In this document: positions 24,234-33,239 of the stretch, in pieces | How the letters are laid out: the number at the start of each line of letters is the position of its first letter | Numbering within the stretch: the first letter of the stretch is position 1 | From: an uncultured Lachnospiraceae bacterium | GTDB taxonomy: Bacteria > Bacillota > Clostridia > Lachnospirales > Lachnospiraceae | Length of the DNA: 38,668 nt | Assembly: GCA_948688495.1 (NCBI GenBank) | Contig: CAPQSW010000033.1 | Span: 1 to 38,668, forward strand | Direction: 5' to 3' | Notes under the pieces: generated by a model | What the model was told of the DNA's origin: nothing | Seen by the model: the letters and a program-made list of their open reading frames with translations, nothing else | The model's database searches: none | Program-made: the position numbers and the translations under genes

Positions 24234-24413
24234 TCCTCATTCCTATATGCATAATTGTTTTTAGTATTGCCATAGCGTCCATTTACTACTATAATACTAT
24301 TATCTGAATAATTTTGCCATATTTTTTTCATCCAGGTTCTCAATATTTTGACAAAACTTACGGTACACATTCAGAAATCTACGAAAATCATTTACAGAAA
24401 GGACTTATTATTT

Positions 24414-25724
24414 ATGTGGGCTTACGAAAGTGTTTTTTACCAAATTTATCCTCTGGGATTCTGTGGCGCTCCCTTTGAAAATGATGGAATCGCCAAGAAA
24501 CGTATCCTCAAAATAAAGGACTGGATTCCACATCTGGAGAAGCTAGGCGTCAATGCCATCTACTTTTCCCCCTTGTTTGAATCCGATACCCACGGTTACA
24601 ATGCCAGGGACTACCGTAAAATTGACGTGCGTCTGGGGGACAATGATGATTTCAAAGAGGTATGCCTGGCACTGCATGAAGCAGGCATCCGCGTCGTATT
24701 AGACGGTGTATTCAACCATGCCGGCAGAGGATTTTTCGCGTTCCAGGATGTACTGCAAAATCGCGAGAATTCCCGCTACCGCGACTGGTTCCATATAGAC
24801 TTCAATGGCAATTCAAGTTACAACGACGGTCTGTGGTATGAGGGCTGGGAGGGTAATTTCGATTTGGTAAAATTAAACCTCCGCAACGAAGAAGTCATCC
24901 AGTATCTTTTAGAGAGCGTCTCCTTCTGGGTGGATAACTGGGACATCGACGGACTGAGGCTTGATGTCGCCTACTGCCTGGACCACGATTTTGTGCGACG
25001 GCTGCGCAGCCATTGTGACAGCCTCAAAGAAGATTTCTTCCTGGTCGGGGAGATGCTTCATGGCGATTACAACCAGTTGATGAACGATTCCATGCTGCAT
25101 TCTGCTACCAACTATGAATGCTATAAGGGCCTTCATTCCAGCTTTAATTCCATGAATATGTTTGAAATTATACACTCCCTGCTTCGGCAGTTTGGACCGG
25201 AGAACTGGACGCTGTACCGCGGAAAGCATCTTCTGAGCTTTGTGGATAACCATGACGTCTCCAGAATCGCTTCCATCTTAGGCAATCCCGAACATCTGCC
25301 TCTGATCTATGCTCTGTGCTTCGGCATGCCCGGCATTCCCTGTGTATATTATGGCAGTGAGTGGGGGGTAAAAGGAGATAAATCTAACGGCGATCCCTCC
25401 CTGCGTCCCAGCTTTGAGGAACCGGAATGGACAGACCTGACCGATTGGATTTCCAAGCTTACAAAAGCCAAGAAATCCTCCGAGGCTCTGAATTATGGTT
25501 CCTTCCGCTCCGTGGTATTGACCAACAAGCAATGTATCTTCGAACGAAAAAGCGAGAGTGAGCGGGTACTGGTCGCTATCAATGCAGACAGTGACAAATA
25601 TACCGCACACTTCGATGCCGGGTGCGGCATGGCTGTAGACCTAATCAGCGGGGAAAATCATGATTTTGGCGGCGGAAGCGAACTTCCACCTTACAGCGCC
25701 TTTTTCTGGAAATGCGAAATATAA
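24414..25724 (+). CDS. Cytosolic alpha-amylase family (GH13) glycosidase
   Basis: The 436-residue GH13 enzyme has DGVFNHAGRGF (region I), the nucleophile Asp184 (GLRLDVAYCLD), the acid-base Glu213 (LVGEMLHGD) and Asp281 (FVDNHDVSR). There is no signal peptide, so it should act inside the cell on imported malto-oligosaccharides. It resembles neopullulanase or maltodextrin-glucosidase type enzymes but is short and lacks an obvious N-terminal accessory domain. The exact specificity is open. I chose the ATG at 24414 (MWAYESVFYQIYP) because it gives the family N-terminus and has AAAGGA upstream. The open frame back to 24348 has no ribosome site. It is divergent from the kinase-lipoprotein pair, which may supply its sugar signal. 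Confidence 0.9.
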   Translation: MWAYESVFYQIYPLGFCGAPFENDGIAKKRILKIKDWIPHLEKLGVNAIYFSPLFESDTHGYNARDYRKIDVRLGDNDDFKEVCLALHEAGIRVVLDGVFNHAGRGFFAFQDVLQNRENSRYRDWFHIDFNGNSSYNDGLWYEGWEGNFDLVKLNLRNEEVIQYLLESVSFWVDNWDIDGLRLDVAYCLDHDFVRRLRSHCDSLKEDFFLVGEMLHGDYNQLMNDSMLHSATNYECYKGLHSSFNSMNMFEIIHSLLRQFGPENWTLYRGKHLLSFVDNHDVSRIASILGNPEHLPLIYALCFGMPGIPCVYYGSEWGVKGDKSNGDPSLRPSFEEPEWTDLTDWISKLTKAKKSSEALNYGSFRSVVLTNKQCIFERKSESERVLVAINADSDKYTAHFDAGCGMAVDLISGENHDFGGGSELPPYSAFFWKCEI

Positions 25725-25791
25725 TCCGACAGGCCCCCCGCGACAACAGTATAGTTCCAGCGGCAGCCTGACAAACATTTCCGAATATAAC

Positions 25792-25835
25792 AAAGAACCC
25801 TTAAGAAAGCATCAAGGCTTTCTTAAGGGTTCTTT
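25792..25835. terminator. Shared terminator between the amylase gene and the exporter genes
   Basis: A perfect 19-bp stem (25792-25810 with 25817-25835) closes a 6-base loop. On the plus strand its T-rich 3' arm runs into TTCTAT, serving the amylase gene. The stop codon (25814-25812) and the last codons of the minus-strand exporter gene lie inside the hairpin. Confidence 0.9.
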
Positions 25836-26273
25836 TCTATCTGTCATCCTGCCAAGCCGGTTAAACCAGCTCTGTGGCAGGGCCAGCCCAAATATAATTC
25901 CGAGTACTATCGCGCCCGCGACTTTAAATGTTTCAATCCCTTTCGCCGTACATTTTGACAGCTCATTCATAATCAGATAATACGCGGTATAATAGACCCC
26001 GGATCCCGGCACCAGGGTAAAAATACCTGCCAGCAGAAATACTGTACTTGGCATTTTACGCAAAGCAGACAGAATTCTTGCCACCAGCGTTAACGTCAGT
26101 GTCGCCCATAATGACGACATCGTCACGCCCAAGCCATACTGTAGGCAGAGCTTATACACGACCCAGCCAAGTCCTCCATTTACCGCACAATACAAATATT
26201 CCTGTTTGGGCACATGAAAAAGCACCGCAAATGCCAACGTAGAAATTACGGCAACCAATATCTGAATGATCAT
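25812..26273 (-). CDS. ThrE-like threonine/serine exporter subunit, DUF3815 type
   Basis: The 153-residue membrane protein has about four to five hydrophobic segments and the motif VFLLAGIFTLVPGSGVYYTAYYLI, characteristic of the C-terminal half of ThrE-type exporters. In many Firmicutes ThrE is split into two proteins, and the other half is the upstream gene. The start at 26273 overlaps the upstream stop (ATGA), so the two are coupled and probably form one complex. A longer open frame to 26342 lies within the upstream gene and is ignored. The last codons (RKEPLRKP) lie in the shared terminator hairpin. The substrate is inferred from the family. Confidence 0.85.
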   Translation of the reverse strand: MIIQILVAVISTLAFAVLFHVPKQEYLYCAVNGGLGWVVYKLCLQYGLGVTMSSLWATLTLTLVARILSALRKMPSTVFLLAGIFTLVPGSGVYYTAYYLIMNELSKCTAKGIETFKVAGAIVLGIIFGLALPQSWFNRLGRMTDRKEPLRKP

Positions 26274-27100
26274 ATGGGCAATGCACCTCCTCCCAGAAGC
26301 TGGAACACCTTGACTGCCGCCCCGACTCCTACGGCAATGCATATTCCGGTCAGTAATGCATCCATCAGACGAATGCCCCCCGACAGGTAGTCGCCATTGA
26401 ACGAATCGCGGATACCAGTAACCAACGCAACCCCTGGCATCAGTACAATAATTCCACCGATAATGATACGGTCAGATTGGACATTCAGTCCCATCCCATA
26501 AAGTGCAAGGCTTCCCGCTGTTACCATTGCACTCCCTAAAATATTCAGCATAAATTTGGAGACATTTCTTTTATTTCCTGCCACCAAAAATCCCTGCAAC
26601 AACAAACCAAGTAAAAACGAAAAGAGACTGTCAAAAGGTGTTCCGCCGAGCAGAAAACAGAATCCTGCACTCTCAACCCCACATGCCAGCACTAAAAATG
26701 TATCCCTTAGCGGGGAGGCATGCCGACACTGTTCCAAGCGCTCATACGCCTGCGCAAGACTTAAGGAGCCCTGACAGATTTCCCTGGAAAGCTGATTGAC
26801 TCCCGCAATCTTTTCAAGATTTATATCGCCCAAAGGCACGTCCCTTACCATACTCCCCGCATCCTCGCCTTGCTCATGGATGGTGGCAAATATTCCGTTC
26901 GTTACGACAAAGACATGGTAATCCCAGACGCCGTACGCCTCCATGACGCGGCCGACCGTCTCCTGCACCCGGTATATCTCACCGCCATTTTTCAGCAGTT
27001 CTTCCCCCATTGAAACGGCGAGGTTTAAGATTTGCTTACTTTCACTCTGTCCTCTCTGTTCAGCTTCACGTCCCCGCAGACACTTCTTACTCTTTGGCAT
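26270..27100 (-). CDS. ThrE-like threonine/serine exporter subunit, DUF1212 type
   Basis: The 276-residue protein has a soluble N-terminal part with the family motif GEELLKNGGEIYRVQETV and the HVFVVTNGIFATI strand. About five membrane segments follow from residue 135, including GGIIVLMPGVALVTGIRD. This is the N-terminal half of a ThrE-type exporter and pairs with the overlapping downstream gene. I chose the ATG at 27100 (MPKSKK), which has GGAGA just upstream and overlaps the previous gene by 14 bp. An ATG at 27133 is less likely. It belongs to the run starting at relQ. Confidence 0.85.
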   Translation of the reverse strand: MPKSKKCLRGREAEQRGQSESKQILNLAVSMGEELLKNGGEIYRVQETVGRVMEAYGVWDYHVFVVTNGIFATIHEQGEDAGSMVRDVPLGDINLEKIAGVNQLSREICQGSLSLAQAYERLEQCRHASPLRDTFLVLACGVESAGFCFLLGGTPFDSLFSFLLGLLLQGFLVAGNKRNVSKFMLNILGSAMVTAGSLALYGMGLNVQSDRIIIGGIIVLMPGVALVTGIRDSFNGDYLSGGIRLMDALLTGICIAVGVGAAVKVFQLLGGGALPI

Positions 27101-28763
27101 TCTCCACTTTCTCCATACTATTAATAATTCCAAGCATCAGGAACAGGTAAGGGGTAAGAAAAACCGTCGGATTGTTGACAAGTCCCTGTGCCAGATAACT
27201 GCATACTACAAGCACACCCATAAGCAGCGCCGGCTTTTCCTGCACTTTTCTGCCCGCTCTCACCGCCGTACTAATCAAAAGTCCAAAATAACCAGCCACC
27301 CCTAACAGTCCCATCGTAGTCAGAATCTGCATGAACTCGTTGTGGGCATCCACAAGCATTGCACCACCGAAATACTCAGCAACTTCTGCCCCGCCGTACT
27401 GCTGGATAAACATATGGTAGCAGTTTACACCGTAACCGGTAATCTTATCCCACAACGGCAGTTCAAACCATGACTGTATGGTAGTCCGCCAAATATAACC
27501 TCTGCCGCTTCCGAAATCATCCTGTAAACGCAGATGCTCCAGCGCTGAAAACGCACCCTCCCAGGTTCCTTTTTTCAAATTTGCCGCCACAAACATTACG
27601 ATTCCAAACACAAACGCCACTGCTAAAATTATAAAAACAATCTTTCGCAGTAAACGGTAGGGCGGCTCCTTATCCGTTTTCTTCCTGTTCCAGACAAAAA
27701 ACAAAAGTCCTGCAATCAGTATTCCCTCTGCTGCCAGAACATATCCATTCAACAAAATGCCATTCTGCAGTTTATCACCTTTAAAAACCACATACATATA
27801 ACTTACATATCCTGTAGAACCTACAATAAGCATCATGGCTTTCATCATGACTCCGCCAAGCCAGAAAATACCGCAGACTTCCAGAAACCTCAACATATGC
27901 TCATTCCCACGCATTCCAAACCACAGCATCACCACAAAGGATGCGCCTACTCCCAATATCCAGCTTTCGCTGTGGGCACAGTAACCGGCGCAAAATCCCA
28001 ACACCAAAAATACGGCAGACACTGCCCGCAGATAAACATCCCTTGTCAGGAAATACAACGCCATTCCTGCTGGAACTGTCATACACAGATAACTGGAACA
28101 GGCATTAACATTCCCAATCGTGCTGATAAATCCCCCATGCTGCTCCGCTGCGAGGTTTTCAAGCATATTTAAAGGATCTATTGCCCAGAAGTTCAAAATT
28201 GCCAGAGAACATACGATGATATTTGCAGCTATAAATACCCAGGCCGTCCACTTTCCCATTTTTAAATACTTCGCAAGGATTCCATACATGGCAATGCAAA
28301 GCAGCCAGGTGATTGCTCCGAGCTTCCTGCCCTCCAGCCCAAGCCAGGATTCCTGCGGATTCACAGAAAAAACAGTGGCTATAAGGATACCGATGGCAAA
28401 AATTATAGCAAACCAGTTAGTGACTGATATGCCCGAAATCCACTGTTTTACTGCTTCGCCTTTCCCAATCGTTTCCTCTTTGGCAGCACTGATTTTCTTC
28501 TGCTTTTGCCTCCTGTTCTTTTGCTGCATCTTCTCCTTATACTGCTGCAGCAATTCCATACAGCTAAAGAAAACAATTGCCAGAATCAGCCCTATGGAAC
28601 ATAGACGAAAAAAAGAAAGCTTTGCGTTAGACATATCTATATAATTATTCTGATAATAGAGTGGAAAAAGCCCAATCATCATGATTGCCGCCAACGCTGC
28701 GGCTCCTTCCCGGAATATATACATTACACTTTTCTTCTGTTTCTGTTTCTGCTTCTGCTTCAT
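27087..28763 (-). CDS. O-antigen ligase / Wzy polymerase-like membrane protein
   Basis: The 558-residue protein starts with a (Lys-Gln)n run and has a dozen or so membrane segments. It carries the Wzy_C features SGRGYIWRTTIQSW...ITGYGVNCYHM on the outer loop and then AHNEFMQILTTMGLLGVAGY. Members ligate or polymerise glycans on lipid carriers. In a Gram-positive the acceptor would be a wall or capsule polymer, but no glycosyltransferase genes are next to it. I chose the ATG at 28763, with GGAGG five bases upstream, over the ATG at 28775. It is 18 bp downstream of the metallo-hydrolase gene and overlaps the exporter gene at its end. Confidence 0.85.
   Translation of the reverse strand: MKQKQKQKQKKSVMYIFREGAAALAAIMMIGLFPLYYQNNYIDMSNAKLSFFRLCSIGLILAIVFFSCMELLQQYKEKMQQKNRRQKQKKISAAKEETIGKGEAVKQWISGISVTNWFAIIFAIGILIATVFSVNPQESWLGLEGRKLGAITWLLCIAMYGILAKYLKMGKWTAWVFIAANIIVCSLAILNFWAIDPLNMLENLAAEQHGGFISTIGNVNACSSYLCMTVPAGMALYFLTRDVYLRAVSAVFLVLGFCAGYCAHSESWILGVGASFVVMLWFGMRGNEHMLRFLEVCGIFWLGGVMMKAMMLIVGSTGYVSYMYVVFKGDKLQNGILLNGYVLAAEGILIAGLLFFVWNRKKTDKEPPYRLLRKIVFIILAVAFVFGIVMFVAANLKKGTWEGAFSALEHLRLQDDFGSGRGYIWRTTIQSWFELPLWDKITGYGVNCYHMFIQQYGGAEVAEYFGGAMLVDAHNEFMQILTTMGLLGVAGYFGLLISTAVRAGRKVQEKPALLMGVLVVCSYLAQGLVNNPTVFLTPYLFLMLGIINSMEKVENAKE
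28731..28760 (-). repeat. Hexanucleotide repeat at the start of the O-antigen ligase-like gene
   Basis: The plus strand shows TTCTGT/TTCTGC units repeated about five times, encoding the Lys-Gln run directly after the start codon. Changes in unit number would keep the frame. Confidence 0.7.
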
Positions 28764-28781
28764 CTTATCCTCCATTTATCT

Positions 28782-29618
28782 CTAAATTTCTATTGTTTTC
28801 CCCGCTTCCGGCAGAACACATGCACTTCCCAAAAAATCCCGTATTGCTGCGATGGCCCGCATCCCAGTACAATGCATGGGAACAACGATATCAATATCCT
28901 GCTCCTTTAATATGTGGATTGTTTTCTCCAGACGTTTGGCATCACAATTTCTTAAATGCATCCCCGCCATAAGACAATGAATTTTCCTGTCCTGAAATAT
29001 TGTCTGTACATACCGCAGACAATTAATAATTCCCACATGTGCACAGCCCGCGAAGACACACAGCCCTTCTTCCTGCTCAATCACCAGAAGTTGTTCATCC
29101 TCCATGGAATCCACAAGGAGCTCATGATGGCCCGGATGCTGCGAATTTGATTTCCAGAAGCTTCCCATCATAGGCTCAAAATATGTAGTATAAGGAATCT
29201 CTGAGAGCAGGTACACTCCTTCTGCAATCTGTGTACCGCCGCCCGACAGCTTTTTCACATTTGCCTCATCCTGCCAGTTGCCCTTATTCTCAAGTCCTAT
29301 ATACCGCAAATCGTGGCTCCTGAAACTATCTGCATACTTTTTCTCAAATGCTTTTTCCTGAATATAAATTGGAACATCTCCCAATTCCCGCCAGTGCTCC
29401 ATCCCGCCACAGTGATCATAATGCCCATGGCTTAAAATAACGCCATTAAGCTCCCCAAAATCAATCCGAAGCTTTGCAGCATTATATAAAAACACATTAC
29501 TCTGCCCGGTATCAAAAAGATATTTTTCCTTCCCGGTATCAATAAGCAGGGATAGACCGTGTTCCGCTAAAAAACCACGTTTATATACAACATTTTCTGT
29601 TAAAATACTTACTCTCAT
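28782..29618 (-). CDS. Metallo-beta-lactamase-fold hydrolase (MJ0301/TM0207-like)
   Basis: The 278-residue protein has the metal-binding motif HGHYDHCGG (His64, His66, Asp68, His69) preceded by LLIDTG and YLFDTGQS. Later metal ligands are in CVFAGCAHVGIIN and near VPMHCTG. The arrangement matches the family often annotated as the pterin-related aminobenzene phosphate synthase, a misleading name outside methanogens. The substrate is unknown. The ATG at 29618 gives the strand MRVSILTEN and lies 4 bp after the relQ stop. An upstream open frame to 29666 would overlap relQ and is not needed. Confidence 0.85.
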   Translation of the reverse strand: MRVSILTENVVYKRGFLAEHGLSLLIDTGKEKYLFDTGQSNVFLYNAAKLRIDFGELNGVILSHGHYDHCGGMEHWRELGDVPIYIQEKAFEKKYADSFRSHDLRYIGLENKGNWQDEANVKKLSGGGTQIAEGVYLLSEIPYTTYFEPMMGSFWKSNSQHPGHHELLVDSMEDEQLLVIEQEEGLCVFAGCAHVGIINCLRYVQTIFQDRKIHCLMAGMHLRNCDAKRLEKTIHILKEQDIDIVVPMHCTGMRAIAAIRDFLGSACVLPEAGKTIEI

Positions 29619-29622
29619 TTCC

Positions 29623-30270
29623 CTATTCTTCCTCTTGTTCTTCTCTTGCCTGTAAAATTGCTTCATTCAAAGAAAGCATTTTTGCATCCAACATGGACAC
29701 AATACCAGCACATTCCCGCAAATCACGGCTGATATATTCCGGCGCATCACCCTCAAACTTATAATAAATCTTATGCTCCAGGCTCGCCCAGAAGTCCATG
29801 GCAATTGTGCGGATTTGAATCTCTACTTTCGTATCAATCACGCGGTCCGTCAAAAAAATCGGCACAGTCACCAACATATGATAGCTCTTGTAACCACTGT
29901 CTTTTGGATTCTTGATATAATCTTTCACAGAGACTACCGTAAGATCATTCTGCCTGCCAATCATCTCCGCCAGACGGTAAATATCAGAAGTAAAAGAGCA
30001 TACCAGCCGAATCCCGGCAATATCGTTCACATGGCTGACCATATTACCGATGGTACTCTCATAATGATTCCGCTTAAGTTTTTTCACAATGCTCTCTGGC
30101 GTTTTGATGCGTGATTTGATATATTCAATGGGATTATAATTGTGTATATGCCGAAACTCATCGTTTAAAATTTCTAGTTTAGTCCCTACTTCTTTTAAAG
30201 CAGAATTATATAAAAAGATTACTGTCTCCCAGCTATCCACCCCTTCATTAAATCTGTCTGCCACATCCAT
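29623..30270 (-). CDS. relQ: Small alarmone synthetase, RelQ/YjbM type
   Basis: The 215-residue single-domain (p)ppGpp synthetase transfers pyrophosphate from ATP to GDP or GTP in stress. It has YNPIEYIKSRIKTPESI (family start), DIAGIRLVCSF, KDSGYKSYHM and VEIQIRTIAMDFWASLEHKIYYK, including the catalytic Glu. There is no HD hydrolase domain and no C-terminal regulatory region, as in B. subtilis SAS1. AAAGGAAA precedes the ATG. It leads a tightly packed run with the metallo-hydrolase, glycan ligase-like and ThrE-like genes. The aminotransferase lies 53 bp upstream. Confidence 0.94.
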   Translation of the reverse strand: MDVADRFNEGVDSWETVIFLYNSALKEVGTKLEILNDEFRHIHNYNPIEYIKSRIKTPESIVKKLKRNHYESTIGNMVSHVNDIAGIRLVCSFTSDIYRLAEMIGRQNDLTVVSVKDYIKNPKDSGYKSYHMLVTVPIFLTDRVIDTKVEIQIRTIAMDFWASLEHKIYYKFEGDAPEYISRDLRECAGIVSMLDAKMLSLNEAILQAREEQEEE

Positions 30271-30323
30271 AATGACTATTTCCTTTCCTACTCATTTGAT
30301 ACCGGCTGCAGACTGCCGGACAT

Positions 30324-31610
30324 TTACTTACTTTCCAAAACCTTATCTATCGTAACTAATTTCACACAGACAACAAAGATGTCCGTTGCCATCTTTAATT
30401 CCTCCAGCGTTGGACAGGAGGGCGCGATACGGATTGTCGAATCTTTGGGGTCTTTCCCATAAGGATACGGGGCCCCGGCTGGTGTCATTGTTACACCCGC
30501 TTCTTTTGCTTTCGTTACAATTGCCTTTGCGCATCCTTCCATCGCCTCAAAAGCAATAAAATATCCGCCTTTCGGTGCAATCCAGCTTCCAGCGTCCCTG
30601 CCGCCTAATTCCTTCTCAAACGTATCTATAATCATTTCAAACTTGGGCCGCAATATGTCTGCATGCTTCCTCATATGCTCCGTCATGCCATAAATATCTT
30701 TAAAAAATCTTACATGGCGCAGCTGGTTTACCTTATCGTGCCCAATTGTCTGAATCTGAAGCTGTTTTTTAATGTCCACCAGGTTATTCTTAGAAGTCGC
30801 AATTGCCGCCACACCAGAACCCGGGAAACTGATCTTGGATGTTGAACAGAACTTGTATACCATATCAGGATTGCCGGCACGTTTGCACTCAGCAAGAATC
30901 TCTACGAGATGATCCTGGTCAATATCATACAAGTGATGCACGCCATAAGCGTTATCCCAATAAATTCGGAAATCCTCTGCCGCTGGTTTCAGTCTTGCAA
31001 AACGGCGTACCGTCTCATCGGAATAAGTAATCCCCTGTGGATTGGAATATTTTGGCACACACCAGATTCCCTTGATCGCCTCATCTTTGCTTACCAGTTC
31101 TTCCACCATATCCATATCGGGACCGGTAGAAAGCATGGGCACATTTATCATCTCAATACCGAAATATTCCGTGATGGAAAAATGCCTGTCATATCCCGGA
31201 ACCGGGCATAGAAATTTTACGTTATCCAGCTTACACCATGGAGTACTGCCCATGACGCCATGGGTCATGGAACGGGAAATCGTATCATACATGATATTTA
31301 AACTGGAATTTCCGTAGATGATGATATTATCTGGATGGCATTCAATCATATCTCCCAAAAGCACTTTCGCCTCATGGATACCATCCAGCACGCCGTAATT
31401 ACGGCAGTCCGTTCCATCCTCACATTTTAATTCTGTATCACTGTTTAATACGTCCATCATACCCATAGAAATATCTAACTGCTCCTGTGAAGGCTTCCCT
31501 CTGGACATATCCAGTTTCAATCCGCTTTCTGAATATTTCTGGTAAGCTTCCGTAAGCTTTTCTTTTTCCTGTAATAATTCTTCTTTGCTCATTTCCTGAT
31601 ATGACTGCAT
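30324..31610 (-). CDS. PLP-dependent aminotransferase, aspartate aminotransferase Ic / MocR-type fold
   Basis: The 428-residue fold-type I aminotransferase starts with LKLDMSRGKPSQEQLD. It has YGNSSLNIMYD, PVPGYDRHF, the VPKYSNPQGITYSDE substrate loop and the Schiff-base lysine in CSTSKISFPGSG. The C-terminal RIAPSCP carries the carboxylate-binding Arg. It matches the family described as subgroup Ic aspartate aminotransferases rather than classical AspC. Aspartate or alanine as substrate is inferred. The ATG follows AGGAGG at eight bases. A small CCGGC/GCCGG dyad (30302-30319) sits between it and relQ without a T tract, so read-through is likely. Confidence 0.88.
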   Translation of the reverse strand: MQSYQEMSKEELLQEKEKLTEAYQKYSESGLKLDMSRGKPSQEQLDISMGMMDVLNSDTELKCEDGTDCRNYGVLDGIHEAKVLLGDMIECHPDNIIIYGNSSLNIMYDTISRSMTHGVMGSTPWCKLDNVKFLCPVPGYDRHFSITEYFGIEMINVPMLSTGPDMDMVEELVSKDEAIKGIWCVPKYSNPQGITYSDETVRRFARLKPAAEDFRIYWDNAYGVHHLYDIDQDHLVEILAECKRAGNPDMVYKFCSTSKISFPGSGVAAIATSKNNLVDIKKQLQIQTIGHDKVNQLRHVRFFKDIYGMTEHMRKHADILRPKFEMIIDTFEKELGGRDAGSWIAPKGGYFIAFEAMEGCAKAIVTKAKEAGVTMTPAGAPYPYGKDPKDSTIRIAPSCPTLEELKMATDIFVVCVKLVTIDKVLESK

Positions 31611-31695
31611 CGTTTTATCCTCCTGAAGTTATGTTTTGTCTCTTTTATTCCTCTCGAAAACCTTCGTTTTTTCGTTGTCGGGCATTCGGTCCAAT

Positions 31696-31752
31696 CAAAT
31701 CTGCTAGAGACAGACCTGGCTGCGAGCAGCCAGTCTGCCTCTGGCAGATTTG
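31696..31752. repeat. Long near-perfect inverted repeat between rarA copy 2 and the aminotransferase gene
   Basis: CAAATCTGC...CTGGCTGC (31696-31722 or so) pairs with GCAGCCAG...GCAGATTTG up to 31752 around a GA turn. The arms are about 27 bases with only a few mismatches and one bulge. On the minus strand the tail ATTGGACC is not a T tract. It may end rarA transcription or be a mobile or REP-like palindrome. Apart from this and a small GTCCGT/ACGGAC dyad (31832-31848), 31611-31868 holds nothing I can call. Confidence 0.75.
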
Positions 31753-31868
31753 GCAGTGCTCATTGCTTCATGCCATATTATGCACTATAGACTGGGGATT
31801 GTAAAGTATTTTCTTTGATAAATTTACATTTGTCCGTCTGCCACGGACTTTTGGTGCATGTGAGTGTT

Positions 31869-33197
31869 TCAGTCCTTTTGATTTTCCCGCAGAAAGGCAA
31901 GATAACGTTTGATCTGGCCTTCGTATCCATTTTCCGAAGGCTCATAAAACCTGACATCCTCAAGACCATCTGGAAGGTACTGCTGCTCTATATAATGATT
32001 GGGATAATCATGCGCATAGCGGTAACCATTGCCGTGCCCTAATTTTCCTGCCCCAGGATAATGGGAATCCATGAGATGCACAGGGATCGGCGCTGTCTGT
32101 GTATCCTTCACTGCCTCCATTGCCCGCGCAATTGCAAGACATGCCGCATTACTCTTAGGAGCACATGCCACATAGGTTACCGCGTGGGACAAAATAATCT
32201 GCGCCTCGGGCATGCCTATGCGCTCTACTGCCTGTGCAGCGCTGACTGCCACAGACAATGCCTGGGGATCTGCATTTCCCACATCCTCTGACGCGCAGAT
32301 CATAATCCGCCTGGCAATAAATTTAACATCCTCCCCGGCATAAAGCATTCTCGCAAGGTAATACACGGCTGCATCCGGATCAGAGCCACGCATACTCTTA
32401 ATGAAAGCTGAAACCGTATCATAATGGTTATCCCCGCTTTTATCATAACGGACAACCCGCTTCTGGATACACTCTGAGGCAACATCCAGCGTAATATGAA
32501 TCCTTCCATCCTCTCCCCGGGGAGTTGTAAGCACGCCTAATTCCATTGCCGTAAGCGCTGTCCTGGCATCCCCGTTAGCCATATCAGAAAGGAAATCCAA
32601 AGCATCCGTATCTATCTGGGCATGAAATGATCCCATTCCTTTCTCACTGTCGGAGAGCGCCCGCAACAGAATCCTCTTTATATCTTCTTTTGCAAGCGGC
32701 TTTAACTCAAAAATTACCGAGCGGGACAACAATGCCCCATTCACCTCAAAATATGGATTCTCGGTAGTTGCGCCAATCAGTATAATTGTGCCGTCTTCGA
32801 CAAACGGCAGAAGGTAATCCTGCTGTCCCTTGTTGAACCGATGAATTTCATCGATAAAAAGTATCGTTCTTTTGCCATACATGCCCTGATGATCCTTGGC
32901 CTGCTGCACCACCTGTTCCATATCCTTCTTACCGGCAGAGGTAGCATTAATCTGGGTAAACTCTGCATGTGTCGTATTGGCAATAACTTTTGCCAATGTG
33001 GTCTTTCCCGTTCCGGGAGGCCCATAAAAAATAACAGAACTTAGCTTATCTGCCAAAATCGCGCGGTATAATAATTTATCCTTGCCGATAATATGCTGCT
33101 GCCCCTCTACATCTTCTAACCTCGTTGGACGCAGACGGCTGGCAAGCGGTGAATCTTTCTTCTGATTCTGCTCCCTCACATACTCAAACAAATCCAT
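31869..33197 (-). CDS. RarA/MgsA-family AAA+ ATPase (copy 2)
   Basis: The 442-residue protein is a full-length RarA relative with PLASRLRPTRLEDVEGQQHI. It has Walker A GPPGTGKTT (59-67), Walker B FIDEIHRFNKGQQD, GATTENPYFEVNGALLSRS and the C-terminal SDPDAAVYYLARML, ASEDVGNADP and YLPDGLEDVRFYEP. All catalytic motifs are intact. It differs widely from copy 1 outside these motifs, so it is an old paralogue and not a recent duplicate. AAAGGAGG precedes the ATG. It follows the polysaccharide deacetylase gene after 42 bp. Why the genome keeps two fork-rescue ATPases is not evident from the window. Confidence 0.93.
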   Translation of the reverse strand: MDLFEYVREQNQKKDSPLASRLRPTRLEDVEGQQHIIGKDKLLYRAILADKLSSVIFYGPPGTGKTTLAKVIANTTHAEFTQINATSAGKKDMEQVVQQAKDHQGMYGKRTILFIDEIHRFNKGQQDYLLPFVEDGTIILIGATTENPYFEVNGALLSRSVIFELKPLAKEDIKRILLRALSDSEKGMGSFHAQIDTDALDFLSDMANGDARTALTAMELGVLTTPRGEDGRIHITLDVASECIQKRVVRYDKSGDNHYDTVSAFIKSMRGSDPDAAVYYLARMLYAGEDVKFIARRIMICASEDVGNADPQALSVAVSAAQAVERIGMPEAQIILSHAVTYVACAPKSNAACLAIARAMEAVKDTQTAPIPVHLMDSHYPGAGKLGHGNGYRYAHDYPNHYIEQQYLPDGLEDVRFYEPSENGYEGQIKRYLAFLRENQKD

Positions 33198-33239
33198 GAG
33201 AGATCCTCCTTTGTATCAACACAAAAATCTGCCTTTCGG

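Noticed and set aside
24348..24376. TTGACA upstream of the amylase gene as a promoter
   Set aside because: At 17 bases the -10 would be TCAGAA, too far from consensus to call.
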